Positions 10,601-19,002 of a DNA stretch of 64,000 nucleotides are shown here, in pieces. The first letter of the stretch is position 1. Each line of letters starts with the position of its first letter. The stretch is taken from contig OX359282.1 of NCBI GenBank assembly GCA_947179155.2, forward strand, positions 27,769,721 through 27,833,720, in the 5' to 3' direction. Below the pieces are notes generated by a model, which saw only the letters and a program-made list of their open reading frames with translations, made no database searches and was not told the DNA's origin. This DNA comes from Hedera helix. Taxonomy: Eukaryota > Streptophyta > Magnoliopsida > Apiales > Araliaceae. Position numbers and translations under genes: made by a program.

Positions 10601-13600
10601 ACAGATGGAAGTAAAGGAAATGGTGATGAAGATGATGATATTGCCAATCCAATTGTACTCGAGGTTGGTGATCGTAATGTTTTCCAGACCAAAATTGGAT
10701 ATTTAAAACCACAAATTCATCAAGTATTCAACCAATTGGATCATCCTAAGGTAAATTCTCTTCCAATACATGATTTCTCATCTCCTAAATTGGTAGCTAG
10801 CATAGCAGAAAAGGTGTTCGATGAAAGTCTCAAACGAGATGGATACACTCCTACGCTTAGCCCAAAGCCACCCGATGAATGTGGTTCCTCTCCCTGTATT
10901 CCCATGACCATGAGGTTTAGAGCTGCTCCGGCTTTCTCTATCATGGACCCAACATGGTTGATTCCGCCCATTTTCAATTCCAGTGGTGAGACCTATATTA
11001 GTTCTCCAAAAATCATGAATGATGAATATGAAAAATTTATTAGGAAGGAAAAGTCATCCTATGGATTTATTCACTACTTTGATCGTGGATATGCTGCACT
11101 TGCTATAACGTCTCCCAATGGAAGGCATCTGTTTGGGCAGCTTATTAAAGTGAATTGGGCGTATGTCAGCGGTCAGAGGGAGGACACTTCAGGTCATTAC
11201 AACAATTTTGTTGATAATCTTAGTTCTAAAGTTACCGACGCTACGTTGTTCGCATGTTTCTCTGTTTATCATAATTGCTCTAATGCAAGGGATATGTGGG
11301 ATCAGGAGCTGGGCGTTCAAGAGGGTTTGGATTTGTTTCCTTTAGGAATCATCATGATGCTCAGAGTGCAATTAATGATCTAACTGGAAAATGGCTTGGC
11401 AATAAACAGATACGATGTAACTGGGCGACAAAAGGTACTGGTGCTAATGATGACAAGTAGAGTTCTGATGTCAAAAGTTTTATAAAATTAACAAATGGTT
11501 CTTCAGTAGATAGTAAAGAGGTGGCAAATAGTGATGATCTTGAGAACAACCCTCAGTACACGACTGTGTATGTCGGCAACCTTGCTCTAGAGGTAACTTT
11601 GATTAACTTGCACCACCTCTTCCATGCTCTTGGTGCTGGAATAATATTGAGGAAACTGTGTTTAGTTTGTTTTCATTTGTGGAATTGAAGCATGGTGGAA
11701 AGAAGTTACTTATGTTTGACTCTGGCGGTACAGTATTTTATTCCATTCTTAATCTGTCTATTGATAAATGTCAGCAAGCTCAAAGAAGTTTTCTTGGCAG
11801 AAGTGTATTGATATATTTTTGAAGGAAGGAATTACAGCTGACAAGAAGAAGTTGTTGATTTTTGACCCTGGATCAAGACTCAGATGTTCAAACTAGTTCA
11901 GTTTACAGGTTGGCTGAAGTGGAAATAGAGGGTGGTTTTAATTTAGTTGACACTTTTGCTGAATTTAGTTTAATAGGTTGTTCAAGGAAAATGTCCATAG
12001 AGAACTATGAACTAGAGTTGATAATTCTGATTGCCCTGTTGATCCGTTGTTACAAACCAGGGTCCTCTCTGTCTATGGTTGTTTGGGAACTTGTTTGCAC
12101 TTTGCAAGCCACACATAATAGTTGGGAAGTGGTAATGGCATCGTTTAAAGGAGTCAAATTACTCTCAAGAAGCATTCCAACTCTTGGATTTCATTTTGAG
12201 GAGCAAAAACTTAAAATTGATGAGAAGCAGGTGCTTGTGTTTGATCCAGGAGGTACTAATGCTAGCATGCAGTTGATACTAGCAGTCACAAAGCACTTAA
12301 TGTTTCCATCATTCTCATTTTCTATTCCTTACATTATTAATCTCTTCCAGCTGTACTATGGTGATGGGTGGAAGTTTTTTTTTGAAGCAATCACTTGTTA
12401 TGGGCTTGGTGGATCTTCCATGGCTTTATTTAGAAAAGTTGGTGGTGGTATCTACACTGAGGTTGTTGAAATTGGAGTCGATCTTGTTAGAAGGAACATT
12501 CCAGAAGATGACCCAAGGAATCCAGCTGTTATTGCAGACCATGTTGGTGATAATGTTAGGGATATCGCTGGAATGGGGTCTGATCTTTTTGGTTCATATG
12601 CTGAGTCATCTTGTGCTGCCCTTGTTGTTACTTTTATTTCTTCTTATAGCATCAATCCTGATTTTTTTGAAATTAAAGCAGTTAACGAAATTGAACCAGC
12701 ACTCAAGAAACAGTTTATCATTTTTACTTTTCTCATGACTGTGGGAATTGCAATTGTTAGCTGGGTTATGAAACAGTTACCAGTGCCCATGGATTTGGGG
12801 GATATTCATGGGCAGTACAGTGATTTGTTAAGATTCTTTGAATATGGAGGTTTTCCTCCTCAAACTAAGTATCTATTTTTAGGGGGCTATGTGGATCGTT
12901 GTAAGCAGAGTTGGGAAACTATATGCCTCTTGCTTGTTCTAGAATTAAATATCCAGAGAATTTCTTTCTTCTCGGGGGAAATCATAAATGTGCCTCTATT
13001 AATAGGATATATGGATTTACTGATGAATGTAAGCACTGACTCAATGTTAAACTATGGAAGGTCTTCACTGACTGTTTAAATTGTCTTCCTGTGGCGGCTC
13101 TTATCGATGATAAGATACTGTGCATGCATGGTGGCCTTTCCCTTGATCTTCTGAACTTGGATCAAATTAGAAACTTACCACGTCCAACTGCAATACCTGA
13201 CACATGTTTGCTTTGTGATTTACTTTGGTTAGATCCAAGTAAGGATGTCAAAGGATGGGGAATGAATGATAGAGGAGTTTCATTCACCTTTGGTCCTGAT
13301 AAGGTGTCAGAGTTCTTGGCAAAACATGACTTAGACCTTGTCTGCCATGCTCATCAGGTTGTGGGGAAAGGTTATGAATTCTCTGTTGAGAGGCAGCTTG
13401 TCACCATATTCTCTGGCCCCAACCACTGTGGTGAATTTGATAACGTTGGTGCAATGAATTGATAGGGAGTGTCATAGAACAAGGAGTTATGTTTCGGGTT
13501 CACCTCTTCTATATATATAGGGTGTTTGTTTTCTGATAAAACTCACCCTTGAGGACAAGGGTGTTTTTGAGGGGCAGGGAATGTAAGAAATGCAGGAGTT

Positions 13601-16600
13601 ATAGTTAGCAAGTATAATAAGGGTAGTAGGGTCTTTGTTACTTAAGTCAGGACATTAGTGTCATTTCCATTCTCTTTTCTGTTATTGTTCATATGTTCAA
13701 TGTGTTAGGAGCATGTGTAGTCTCGGTTGCTGAGAAGGGAGTATATGTATTAGATTTACTGATGATGAAGGGATGAAATGAATGATTAAGTGGCTTCTTC
13801 CCTAATTCTTCTGATTTTCTCTAAATGTCCCTCCATTTCTATCTTCCTCTTTCTGATTCCTCTCAATTCTTCCCCAGTTTTTATAATTCTATTGCGGAAA
13901 CTCATCCTCTAGATTCATTAACTGGATTGGAGCTAGCCAATTCCTTACAGCGGGGTGGCAGGGGGGAGCCTAGCATTTAGGTGGGGATTAATCGGACCTA
14001 GGCGGAGATATTTAGAATACTGGCCACATACCTAAACCTCTGTTGATATTTTGTTGTTGTTGGGCGTTTGAGGCTCTGTCTAGGTTTTTTTGACTTGCCT
14101 TTACTTGGTTAACCTTTCGTTTTTTCTTGGGGTTAAATTTAATGTTTTGGGTTATTATCGACAATAGTAGAAAAAGAAGTACCATAATACTTTTGGCTGA
14201 AGTTATGAGATCAACTTTCTGTTTATTTTGTATTAATAGTCATGTTATAGCATATGATAAAGAGTTTAGGTAGTATTCAATTTGCTATGTGCCTATGTTT
14301 TTGATGATCTTGTAGTATTTCTTTTGCTTCCACTCTTGTTACTGCATTTCATATATTTTCTCCTACTTTATAATCTTCCATCACACTTACCATCATGTAG
14401 TGAGTGCTGTCCTTTTATTAGTGAACAGAAGAAAATAAAAATATCTTAACGCAACATTTTTCTTTTCATCATCATTGTCTCAATTTGAAAACATGGTGTC
14501 GGTGAATCAAGTTCCATATTTTAGGTGTTAATTTTTTTTTTGTTTATTTTAGATAAAAGAAGAAATTTTATTAAATGAAAAAAGAGAATACAGCAGAGGG
14601 GTGGATGAAGAGTCCACCTACCCATAACAAGTGGAAATAAATATAAAACACTCAGAAAAACAGTTCTCCAATATTGCACACTCGTGTATGGTCCTCTTTT
14701 TCCTTTTTACAAGTGGATTTCTTTTTCCAGGTTGAAGATGATGATTCTGTGATTATTGTGACACATGAACCAAATTGGCTTCTTGATTGGTACTGGAATG
14801 ATGTAACTGGGAAGAATGTCTCTCACCTGATATGTGACCATTTGAAGGGAAGATGTAAACTTCGAGTAGCTGGGGACTTGCATCAGTATATGCGTCATTC
14901 ATATGTTCCATCAGATAAGCCTGCTTATGTGCAACATTTACTTGTTAATGGTTGTGGTGGGGCTTTTTTGCATCCCACCCATGTCTTCAGTAATTTCGAC
15001 AAATTATATGGGGCCTCCTATGAAAGCAAAGCTGCTTATCCTTCTTTTGAAGATTCAAGCAGGGTAAGTCTTATTAAAATTTGCGGAGTTGAACATCCCT
15101 CTCGAAAACACCTTTCAAATATTTTCTCGCTGTATCCAAGGGATACTATAATGTGCTGATCAAATAATGTATGCAGATTGCTTTGGGAAATATATTGAAG
15201 TTCCGGAAGAAAAATTGGCAATTTGATTTTATTGGTGGTATCATATACTTTGTATTAGCCTTTTCTATGTTCCCACAGGTGAGTTTCTATGAGCTTTTTC
15301 TTATATTCTATTAGTCATGCTAGGTCACTAAGGCTTAAATGTCCCTGAGGTTGCCTCAGAAAATTAGGATGTTCTCATTTCCTCTGCATTAGGCTTTAGG
15401 GACTTTACATCTTAACAAAAGTATACACTTACCACTTCACCGCCTCCCTCTTGAATTATGTTGTAGATAGAGTGCTAGTTCCTTATTCTATGTAATTTCT
15501 CTCGTGTAGAGACGCTGATTATATTTCTCTCCTTCTAGTGTAAGCTGGATCATGTCTTCAAGGATGATACATTTTCTGGCCATCTAAAGAGCTTCTTTAG
15601 CACCGTGTGGGACGCTTTTACATACATGCTTGGACACTCTTATGTATCTTTAACAGGTGCCTTGTTATTGTTAGCAGCTGCAATCTCATTCGTACCCTCC
15701 AAAGTTTCTCGAAAAAGAAGGGCAATAATTGGAATTCTTCATGTTTCTGCCCACCTGGCTGCAGCATTAATTCTCATGCTGCTCTTGGAAGTGGGTGTCG
15801 AAACATGTATCAGACATAAACTATTAGCAACTTCAGGTGAGATTTTTGTTTTCATTCAATTGTGGAAGAGTGAGAAGGTTAGTGCCGATGCTCATGCAAT
15901 TGTATATTGTGTTGCTCTTATTTCTGAGCTCGTATTTATACCGACTGTACATGTTTTTTAGTGTATTTATTTATGCTTGTACTCCCTTTGTTCCAATATG
16001 GACGTCACAATTGCATGTGCCATGGGAACATGGGTGTCACCCCTTGAGTGACTTTATTACACATTATCACTTACAAAAAATGTATCATTGATAAGATTTT
16101 AAGACGTTAAACATAAAACTGGCGATCAATAATACTTTGTGAGAATATACTAAGCTAACATTGGCTTCATGGATTCATTTGCCTTAGAGTTGTGACTCGG
16201 TAGTCACAGGCATATGTGATAGTGTTATTATGTATGATGGTGTACACTTGTTTACCCATGTGAATTTAGACATGAGCTAACAAGAGAAATCTGATTTCAG
16301 GTTATCACACTTTATATGAATGGTATCGATCAGTGGAAAGTGAACATTTTCCAGACCCAACAGGACTTCGGGCTCGTATAGAACAGTGGACATTTGGTCT
16401 TTATCCAGCATGTATCAAGTATCTCATGTCTGCATTTGATGTTCCAGAGGTGAGAGTCCTTGTATGCAAATGCAATGAGATTCTTTTTCTTTTCTCTATA
16501 GGTGTTGGTATTCTTTCCAATATACTTAATATATGAACTATTATTAGGTCATGGCTGTCACGAGGAGTAATATATGTAAGAATGGGATGGCTATGATCTC

Positions 16601-17903
16601 CCGAGGTGGTGCTGTTATGTACTACGCTTCTGTCTTCCTTTATTTCTGGGTCTTTACTACTCCTGTGGTTTCTTTGATTTTTGGATGCTACTTGTATATC
16701 TGCATTAATTGGCTTCATATGCACTTTGATGAAGCCTTTTCCTCACTTCGCATTGCTAATTACAAGGCATTCACACGATTTCATATCAACCGCAATGGCG
16801 ATCTTGAAGTTTTCACACTTGCAGTCGACAAGGTAAGAAATGTGGGGTCATCATTTTCTGGTTATCATTTTAAAAGTATTATAGGCATACCAAATTGCAT
16901 GATTTTATTGTCCAATTGAGTACATACACTTGTGGAACATATTTCGTTTGGATATCGTCTTTGCTCCCTCCCGTTCCCCACTTCCCCCACGACAAATAAG
17001 AAAAAAAAGAAAAGAGATGCAGTTCTCGAAACCCGGATATATGCTGGTTTTGATAGACCTGTTATCTGGGGCTTTAGAATACTAAAAATATTAAACAAAG
17101 TTTTTTTTTTAATTTTTTTTTAATTTTTATTTTATGCAAATACTATAAAGTCCTTGAGCTATAAACAAAATTCATGCACACTTTTAAGCAAGATACGAAT
17201 AGAAAATCTACCAAAAAAATACCAATAAATACTGATGAACAAAGGTTGCACATTAACGAAGTCCTATTTTAGAAGGGATGGTGATATATCTTGCGACTTT
17301 ATATGTCAACTTTTTAGTTGCGAGTTATGAGTTACGTGGATAATTATAGTTGGTAATATTTTAATAATGTATTTGATATTGTGGGTTAATTTTATAATCC
17401 TACCCAATATCATGTATATACGTTGCAATCGTAATTCGACAAAAAACTCTAGCAATACATAGTAAAACTCTTTTAGAAGATATTTTGCTTTTCTTGTCTT
17501 GTACACGGAATACAAAATTTAATGATATTAGAAGTCCTAATTATTGAAGAATTTTGATGCAAATTTATGGTAACTAGGCTGTACTTTCTTCATGCATGAA
17601 AAGTGTAGAAGAATTGCATTGTAAACTATGTGCTCCATTTGTACTGCTATATATAAATATCTATTGGTAAGACTGATTTAAACTGATACTCAGGTTCCAA
17701 AGGAATGGAAGCTGGATCCCGATTGGGATGCAGAGACAAAACAGCCACAACTGCCAAACCACCTCAAAGATCATCCTAGCAAATGGAGGGCAGCTTCAGC
17801 TCAGCAGGATCCGGTAAGCACAGTTCGGGTTGTAGACCATTTTGTAATTCAACAAACGGAGAAATCTGACATGCAATCAAGTAATGGGCAAGTTACGGAT
17901 TGA
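4424..17903 (+). CDS. Calcineurin-like metallophosphoesterase, multi-pass membrane protein (3' nine exons)
   Basis: Join of 4424-4653, 6105-6289, 6536-6735, 14731-15063, 15177-15278, 15539-15836, 16301-16449, 16548-16832 and 17694-17903: 1992 bp, 663 codons plus TGA, no stop or frameshift, every intron GT-AG. Metallophosphoesterase motifs in order: ADTGDGGN (residues 32-39), GGDLA (73-77), GNHDW (136-140, built across a splice), HEPNW (217-221) and GDLHQYMRH (253-261); these supply the two-metal ligands and a general acid histidine. Membrane segments follow near 329-345, 365-385, 395-415 and in exon 8 around 525-550. I recognise the family as the plant proteins of roughly 1000 residues with extra N-terminal membrane helices; those exons must lie before base 1. 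The substrate is not known to me. One family glycine looks replaced by cysteine (LHCDIDVYQFKFF). The third intron is 7995 bp because of nested transposons. Confidence 0.93.
6105..6289 (+). CDS. Metallophosphoesterase exon b
   Basis: Completes GGDLAYPNPS and runs to GNH plus one base of the aspartate codon. Acceptor TTATAG, donor GTTGGT. Confidence 0.9.
6455..6530 (+). repeat. C25 homopolymer followed by a T-rich tract
   Basis: 25 consecutive C (6455-6479), then about 50 bases of almost pure T up to the acceptor of exon c at 6535. It forms an extreme polypyrimidine tract in the 246-bp intron. Confidence 0.9.
6536..6735 (+). CDS. Metallophosphoesterase exon c
   Basis: Completes GNHDW and encodes FMRYICHKSWLGGWFMPQ through FKFFSELIKEK. 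The acceptor TTTTACAG comes soon after a C25 plus poly-T tract. Confidence 0.9.
7256..7281. repeat. (TG)n microsatellite
   Basis: GT/TG dinucleotides in the large intron. Confidence 0.95.
7730..7766. repeat. G-tract / C-tract inverted repeat
   Basis: A run rich in G (7730-7744) is followed within a few bases by C-rich tracts (7749-7765), able to form a short GC hairpin inside an AT-rich intron. Confidence 0.6.
8041..8115 (+). repeat. Possible truncated tRNA-derived SINE
   Basis: CCAGGTCATTGGTTCCAGTC resembles a pol III B box (GGTTCGANTCC consensus) and is followed by a conserved-looking TTGGGATAGAATTT segment and an A-rich tail. No A box is visible, so this is tentative. Confidence 0.3.
8135..8400. 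repeat. Tandem duplication of about 132 bp
   Basis: Units 8135-8266 and 8267-8398 share CTGTAATATTATTTT, the long GGAATAATGGATTTATGAAG segment and TTGTCCAGCCTAATAGC, with scattered substitutions. It lies in the 8-kb intron. Confidence 0.85.
9569..9838 (-). pseudogene. C-terminal tail of a hAT-like transposase
   Basis: On the minus strand an open frame ends with TAG at 9569-9571 and reads ILITKLQNNVVEIND, SGLTWEIIGEASGAD, LHEEYFLSNDDTEEEGD, then an acidic tail ending EEYGEDELEI. The WxxIxEASGAD/ELHEExF pattern followed by an acidic tail resembles what I recall of plant hAT-type transposase ends; this is from memory, not a search. The rest of the transposase is absent. The plus-strand reading at 9609-9887 is the complement of this fragment. 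Confidence 0.5.
9992..10360 (+). repeat. 5' LTR (369 bp) of the gene-capturing element
   Basis: Begins TGTAAGAAATGC and ends CCTTATA (the 3' LTR has CCTTACA, so the CA end has mutated). Matches 13582-13949 throughout. Confidence 0.93.
10363..10374 (+). other. Primer binding site (tRNA-iMet)
   Basis: TGGTATCAGAGC, 2 bases after the LTR end. Confidence 0.9.
10393..10558 (+). pseudogene. Gag-like leader of the capturing element
   Basis: An ATG at 10393 opens MATENKNFTT and stops at TAG. In another frame from 10424 the sequence reads RKLFQEFRESVKEF, then EVFKQVMEKIDDLRASNERT, a charged heptad-like helix, up to a TAG at 10556-10558; it would then run on into the acidic start of the 10559 frame. 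This looks like the N-terminal coiled coil of a retrotransposon gag retained from the parent element and now broken by one frameshift and one stop. Confidence 0.55.
10559..11383 (+). pseudogene. Chimeric reading frame: acidic leader, unknown segment, UBP1-type RRM fragment
   Basis: A 274-codon open stretch without its own ATG start (it begins after a TAG with TTG). Residues 1-40 are acidic and continue the gag-like leader. Residues about 40-155 (ETKIGYLK-like, then CGSSPCIPMTMRFRAAPAF and PTWLIPPIFNSSGETYISS) I do not recognise. From about residue 156 (IRKEKSSYGFIHYFDRGYAA, LFGQLIKVNWAYVSGQREDT, DATLFACFSVY) it follows the plant UBP1 oligouridylate-binding protein from late RRM1 into RRM2. 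After MWDQ the frame shifts away from the UBP1 reading, so the tail is not meaningful. No introns are present in the captured part. Confidence 0.65.
11020..11655 (+). pseudogene. Captured UBP1-type RNA-binding protein fragment (processed, broken)
   Basis: Translation in changing frames gives, in correct UBP1 order, RKEKSSYGFIHYFDR, GQREDTSGHYNNFV, LFACFSVYHNCSNARDMWDQ, GFGFVSFRNHHDAQSAIND, LTGKWLGNKQIRCNWATKG and NNPQYTTVYVGNLA. That spans the end of RRM1, RRM2 and the start of RRM3. A frameshift follows MWDQ (about 11312-11335) and a TAG falls after ANDDK near 11457. The continuous coding order without introns points to capture from a spliced transcript. UBP1 proteins bind U-rich RNA in nucleus and stress granules; this fragment cannot do so as it stands. 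Confidence 0.8.
11656..12348 (+). other. Unrecognised captured segment with repeated (L/V)xxFDPG motif
   Basis: Three places translate to KKLLMFDSGGT (about 11702), KKKLLIFDPGS (about 11844) and EKQVLVFDPGGT (about 12221). They sit in different frames at irregular spacing. From 11862 the sequence is open and reads EFSLIGCSRKMSIENYELEL and ATHNSWEVVMASFKGVKLL. I cannot assign it to a family; it is probably another host transcript, since gag-pol motifs are absent. Confidence 0.4.
11862..13079 (+). pseudogene. 405-codon fused frame: unknown + V-PPase fragment + PP1 N-terminal fragment
   Basis: One uninterrupted frame crosses the junction of two captured genes. Residues about 1-162 are unassigned, about 163-302 follow vacuolar H+-pyrophosphatase and about 305-370 follow PP1. 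It opens with TTG; the first in-frame ATG reads MSIENYELEL about 43 codons in. From about residue 369 (FFSGEIINVPLL) it has shifted off the PP1 frame, so the C-terminus is nonsense until the stop at 13077-13079. There is no sign of a promoter besides the LTR. I treat it as a pseudogene chimera that happens to stay open. Confidence 0.6.
12349..12770 (+). pseudogene. Captured vacuolar H+-translocating pyrophosphatase fragment
   Basis: Reads LYYGDGWKFFFEAITCYGLGG, then SSMALFRKVGGGIYTE, NIPEDDPRNPAVIADHVGDN, IAGMGSDLFGSYAESSCAAL and DFFEIKAVNEIEPALKKQ, then MTVGIAIVSWV. This is the substrate-binding region of the type I vacuolar H+-PPase. Relative to the family an internal stretch of about 30 residues (between SINP and DFFEIK) is deleted, and the pyrophosphate-binding DNVGDNVGD pattern reads DHVGDNVRD. 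The real enzyme is a 16-helix tonoplast pump of about 770 residues, so this piece is inactive. Confidence 0.88.
12771..13462 (+). pseudogene. Captured PP1-type Ser/Thr phosphatase catalytic fragment
   Basis: Starts near PVPMDLGDIHGQYSDLLRFF and covers most of the PP1 catalytic core: YLFLGGYVDRCKQSWETICL, a frameshifted middle, then from 13091 AALIDDKILCMHGGLS, LDQIRNLPRPTAIPDT, DVKGWGMNDRGVSFTFGPDK, CHAHQVV and FSGPNHCGEFDNVGAMN. The metal ligand in GDYVDRG is lost (GGYVDRC), the LLRGNHE region is disrupted, and RAHQ reads HAHQ. It therefore cannot be catalytic. Absence of introns indicates a transcript origin. Confidence 0.9.
13569..13581 (+). other. 3' polypurine tract of the capturing element
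   Basis: GAGGGGCAGGGAA directly precedes the 3' LTR; the TTGAGGACAAGGGTG motif just upstream is common before the 3' LTR of plant Gypsy elements. This suggests a Gypsy parent. Confidence 0.85.
13582..13949 (+). repeat. 3' LTR (368 bp) of the gene-capturing element
   Basis: TGTAAGAAATGC … CCTTACA, followed by target duplication GCGGG. Confidence 0.93.
14731..15063 (+). CDS. Metallophosphoesterase exon d
   Basis: 111 codons from VEDDDSVIIVTHEPNW to AYPSFEDSSR, holding the HEPNW and GDLHQYMRH motifs. It follows the 8-kb intron; acceptor TTCCAG, donor GTAAGT. Confidence 0.93.
15177..15278 (+). CDS. Metallophosphoesterase exon e
   Basis: 34 codons (IALGNILKFRKKNWQFD then a membrane segment ending FSMFPQ). 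Acceptor ATGCAG, donor GTGAGT. Confidence 0.9.
15539..15836 (+). CDS. Metallophosphoesterase exon f
   Basis: Starts CKLDHVFKDD; two hydrophobic segments (near SLTGALLLLAAAISFVPS and HLAAALILMLLLEVG). Acceptor TTCTAG, donor GTGAGA. Confidence 0.9.
16301..16449 (+). CDS. Metallophosphoesterase exon g
   Basis: YHTLYEWYRSVESEHFPDP through SAFDVPE, a soluble loop conserved in the family. Acceptor TTTCAG, donor GTGAGA. Confidence 0.9.
16548..16832 (+). CDS. Metallophosphoesterase exon h
   Basis: 95 codons, VMAVTRSNICKNG through FTLAVDK, with the last long hydrophobic region. Acceptor ATTAG, donor GTAAGA. Confidence 0.9.
17694..17903 (+). CDS. Metallophosphoesterase terminal exon
   Basis: VPKEWKLDPDWDAE through GQVTD and a TGA at 17901-17903. 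The acceptor is CTCAG; the preceding intron is 861 bp. Confidence 0.9.
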   Translation, partial: VPKEWKLDPDWDAETKQPQLPNHLKDHPSKWRAASAQQDPVSTVRVVDHFVIQQTEKSDMQSSNGQVTD

Positions 17904-18674
17904 TCTGGGATCTCGTCTTAACAATGTTGCAACTTTCTATTCTTCAAAAACAAAATTAGCGAAAGGAAAAAAGGAAAAAAGCCGATAGTAGTAAAGAGTA
18001 TTTAAGATTATCTTCGTGCTCACGGCACAGGATCGTCAGTCACACCAAAAAGTGTAGTTCTAATCATATTACAAATCTTGATTTGGTGTTTGTTGCAATG
18101 TAAATATAATTGGCTAATTTGTAGAATTTGGGTGGATCTGTTTCTGTCCTGGATTCGGCTGAGATATAGATCGTCATATGATAAAGTAGATGTTTAGATT
18201 TTCAAACAGGCTGTTGTTAATGGAATTCATGTCGTAGTAGTATGAAAACATTTTATGAAATTGTGTTATAGTATAGCAATTGATTTCAATGAAACATTGT
18301 GTGTAATAGTAAAGCAATTGATTTCAAAATTCTCATGAAGAGATGAAAAAAGAAAAGGAAAAAAAAAGGTCCTCTTGCCTACTAAATAGAAATTTATAAT
18401 GTGATTGAGATATTGTTAAAAAAATAATAATAATAAAGTTTAAAATTAAATTAATAAAGAAGATTTGATGTCTACTACTATAACAAAACAATTCAAAAGC
18501 TTTCTATTTGTGCCTCCGGTTGACCCACAAATGTTACATTGGACAAAAGAAAATTATGTCCGTGTCTAGATTTTTTCGAATGCCTTTGAAAATGACGAGA
18601 CATAAAATAAAAATAAATAGCAAGTATGTCATATAGTAAAATCTATTAATATAATAAATTAAAAAAACTTATTA
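17904..18674. other. 3' flank of the metallophosphoesterase gene
   Basis: Likely 3' UTR for the first few hundred bases, then AT-rich sequence with short A and AAT runs. No gene seen. Confidence 0.5.
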
Positions 18675-18683
18675 TTTTATGTA

Positions 18684-18993
18684 GGGCTAAATATACTTTT
18701 ATTATATCAAGTATCATCAATTTTATAAGGGCTTATAATTTACTACATAAAGTACTTAATTTCATACAATGTACTTCCCAAATTAAGATTTAGACTATAA
18801 TTGGTTGGAATACCAGCAAGGTATTGCAGCAACTGATAGTGGTGTATATTGCAGCCAATTTTGGCTGTAATCTGAATTTGGAGGGTACATTATATGAAAT
18901 TAGGTATTTTATGTAATAAATTATAAGTCCAAATATTTTGAGGCCAAATTATGAATTTGATGATACTTTGCATAACAGAAGTGTAATTAGCAA
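18684..18993. mobile_element. Mutator-type MITE with long terminal inverted repeats
   Basis: About 310 bp. Left arm GGGCTAAATATACTTTT… and the complement of the right arm (TTGCTAATTACACTTCT…) pair over roughly 110-120 bases, including the shared AAGTATCATCAA and ACTTATAATTT/GCTTATAATTT blocks. A perfect 9-bp flanking duplication TTTTATGTA (18675-18683 and 18994-19002) fits a Mutator-like transposase. No coding sequence. Confidence 0.8.
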
Positions 18994-19002
18994 TTTTATG
19001 TA

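Larger units (their letters stand above)
9992..13949 (+). mobile_element. Non-autonomous LTR retrotransposon carrying captured host-gene fragments
   Basis: Complete element of 3958 bp: 5' LTR 9992-10360, iMet primer site 10363-10374, 3' purine tract 13569-13581, 3' LTR 13582-13949, flanked by a perfect 5-bp target duplication GCGGG (9987-9991 and 13950-13954). It encodes no protease, integrase, RT or RNase H. The interior starts with a gag-like coiled-coil leader and continues with plus-oriented, intron-free pieces resembling a UBP1-type RNA-binding protein, vacuolar H+-pyrophosphatase and PP1 phosphatase, plus unrecognised stretches. The LTRs differ at roughly 20 positions by eye, so the insertion is not recent. 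It sits inside a hAT-type element inside the phosphoesterase intron. Confidence 0.9.
9288..14022. mobile_element. Non-autonomous hAT-type element, split by an LTR element
   Basis: Ends TAATGTTCTAAAA (left) and the inverse of CAGTATTCTAAAT (right) match at 9 of 13 positions. Flanks ACCACATA (9280-9287) and GCCACATA (14023-14030) form an 8-bp target duplication with one mismatch, the size expected for hAT. Both subterminal regions are rich in CTAGGCGG/CCGCCTAGG motifs. Without the inserted LTR element (9992-13949) and one copy of its target duplication it is about 772 bp. It retains a minus-strand fragment resembling the C-terminus of a hAT transposase (9569-9838). Confidence 0.75.

Noticed and set aside
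10741..10977. Minus-strand frame as a gene
   Set aside because: Shadow of the plus-strand chimeric frame; no family features.
13091..13462. Functional PP1 phosphatase gene
   Set aside because: It lacks the N-terminal half in frame, has lost metal-binding residues and lies inside a retroelement.
9992..13949. Helitron or Pack-MULE as the agent of gene capture
   Set aside because: LTRs, primer site, purine tract and 5-bp duplication identify an LTR element; no Helitron CTRR end or MULE inverted repeats at these borders.
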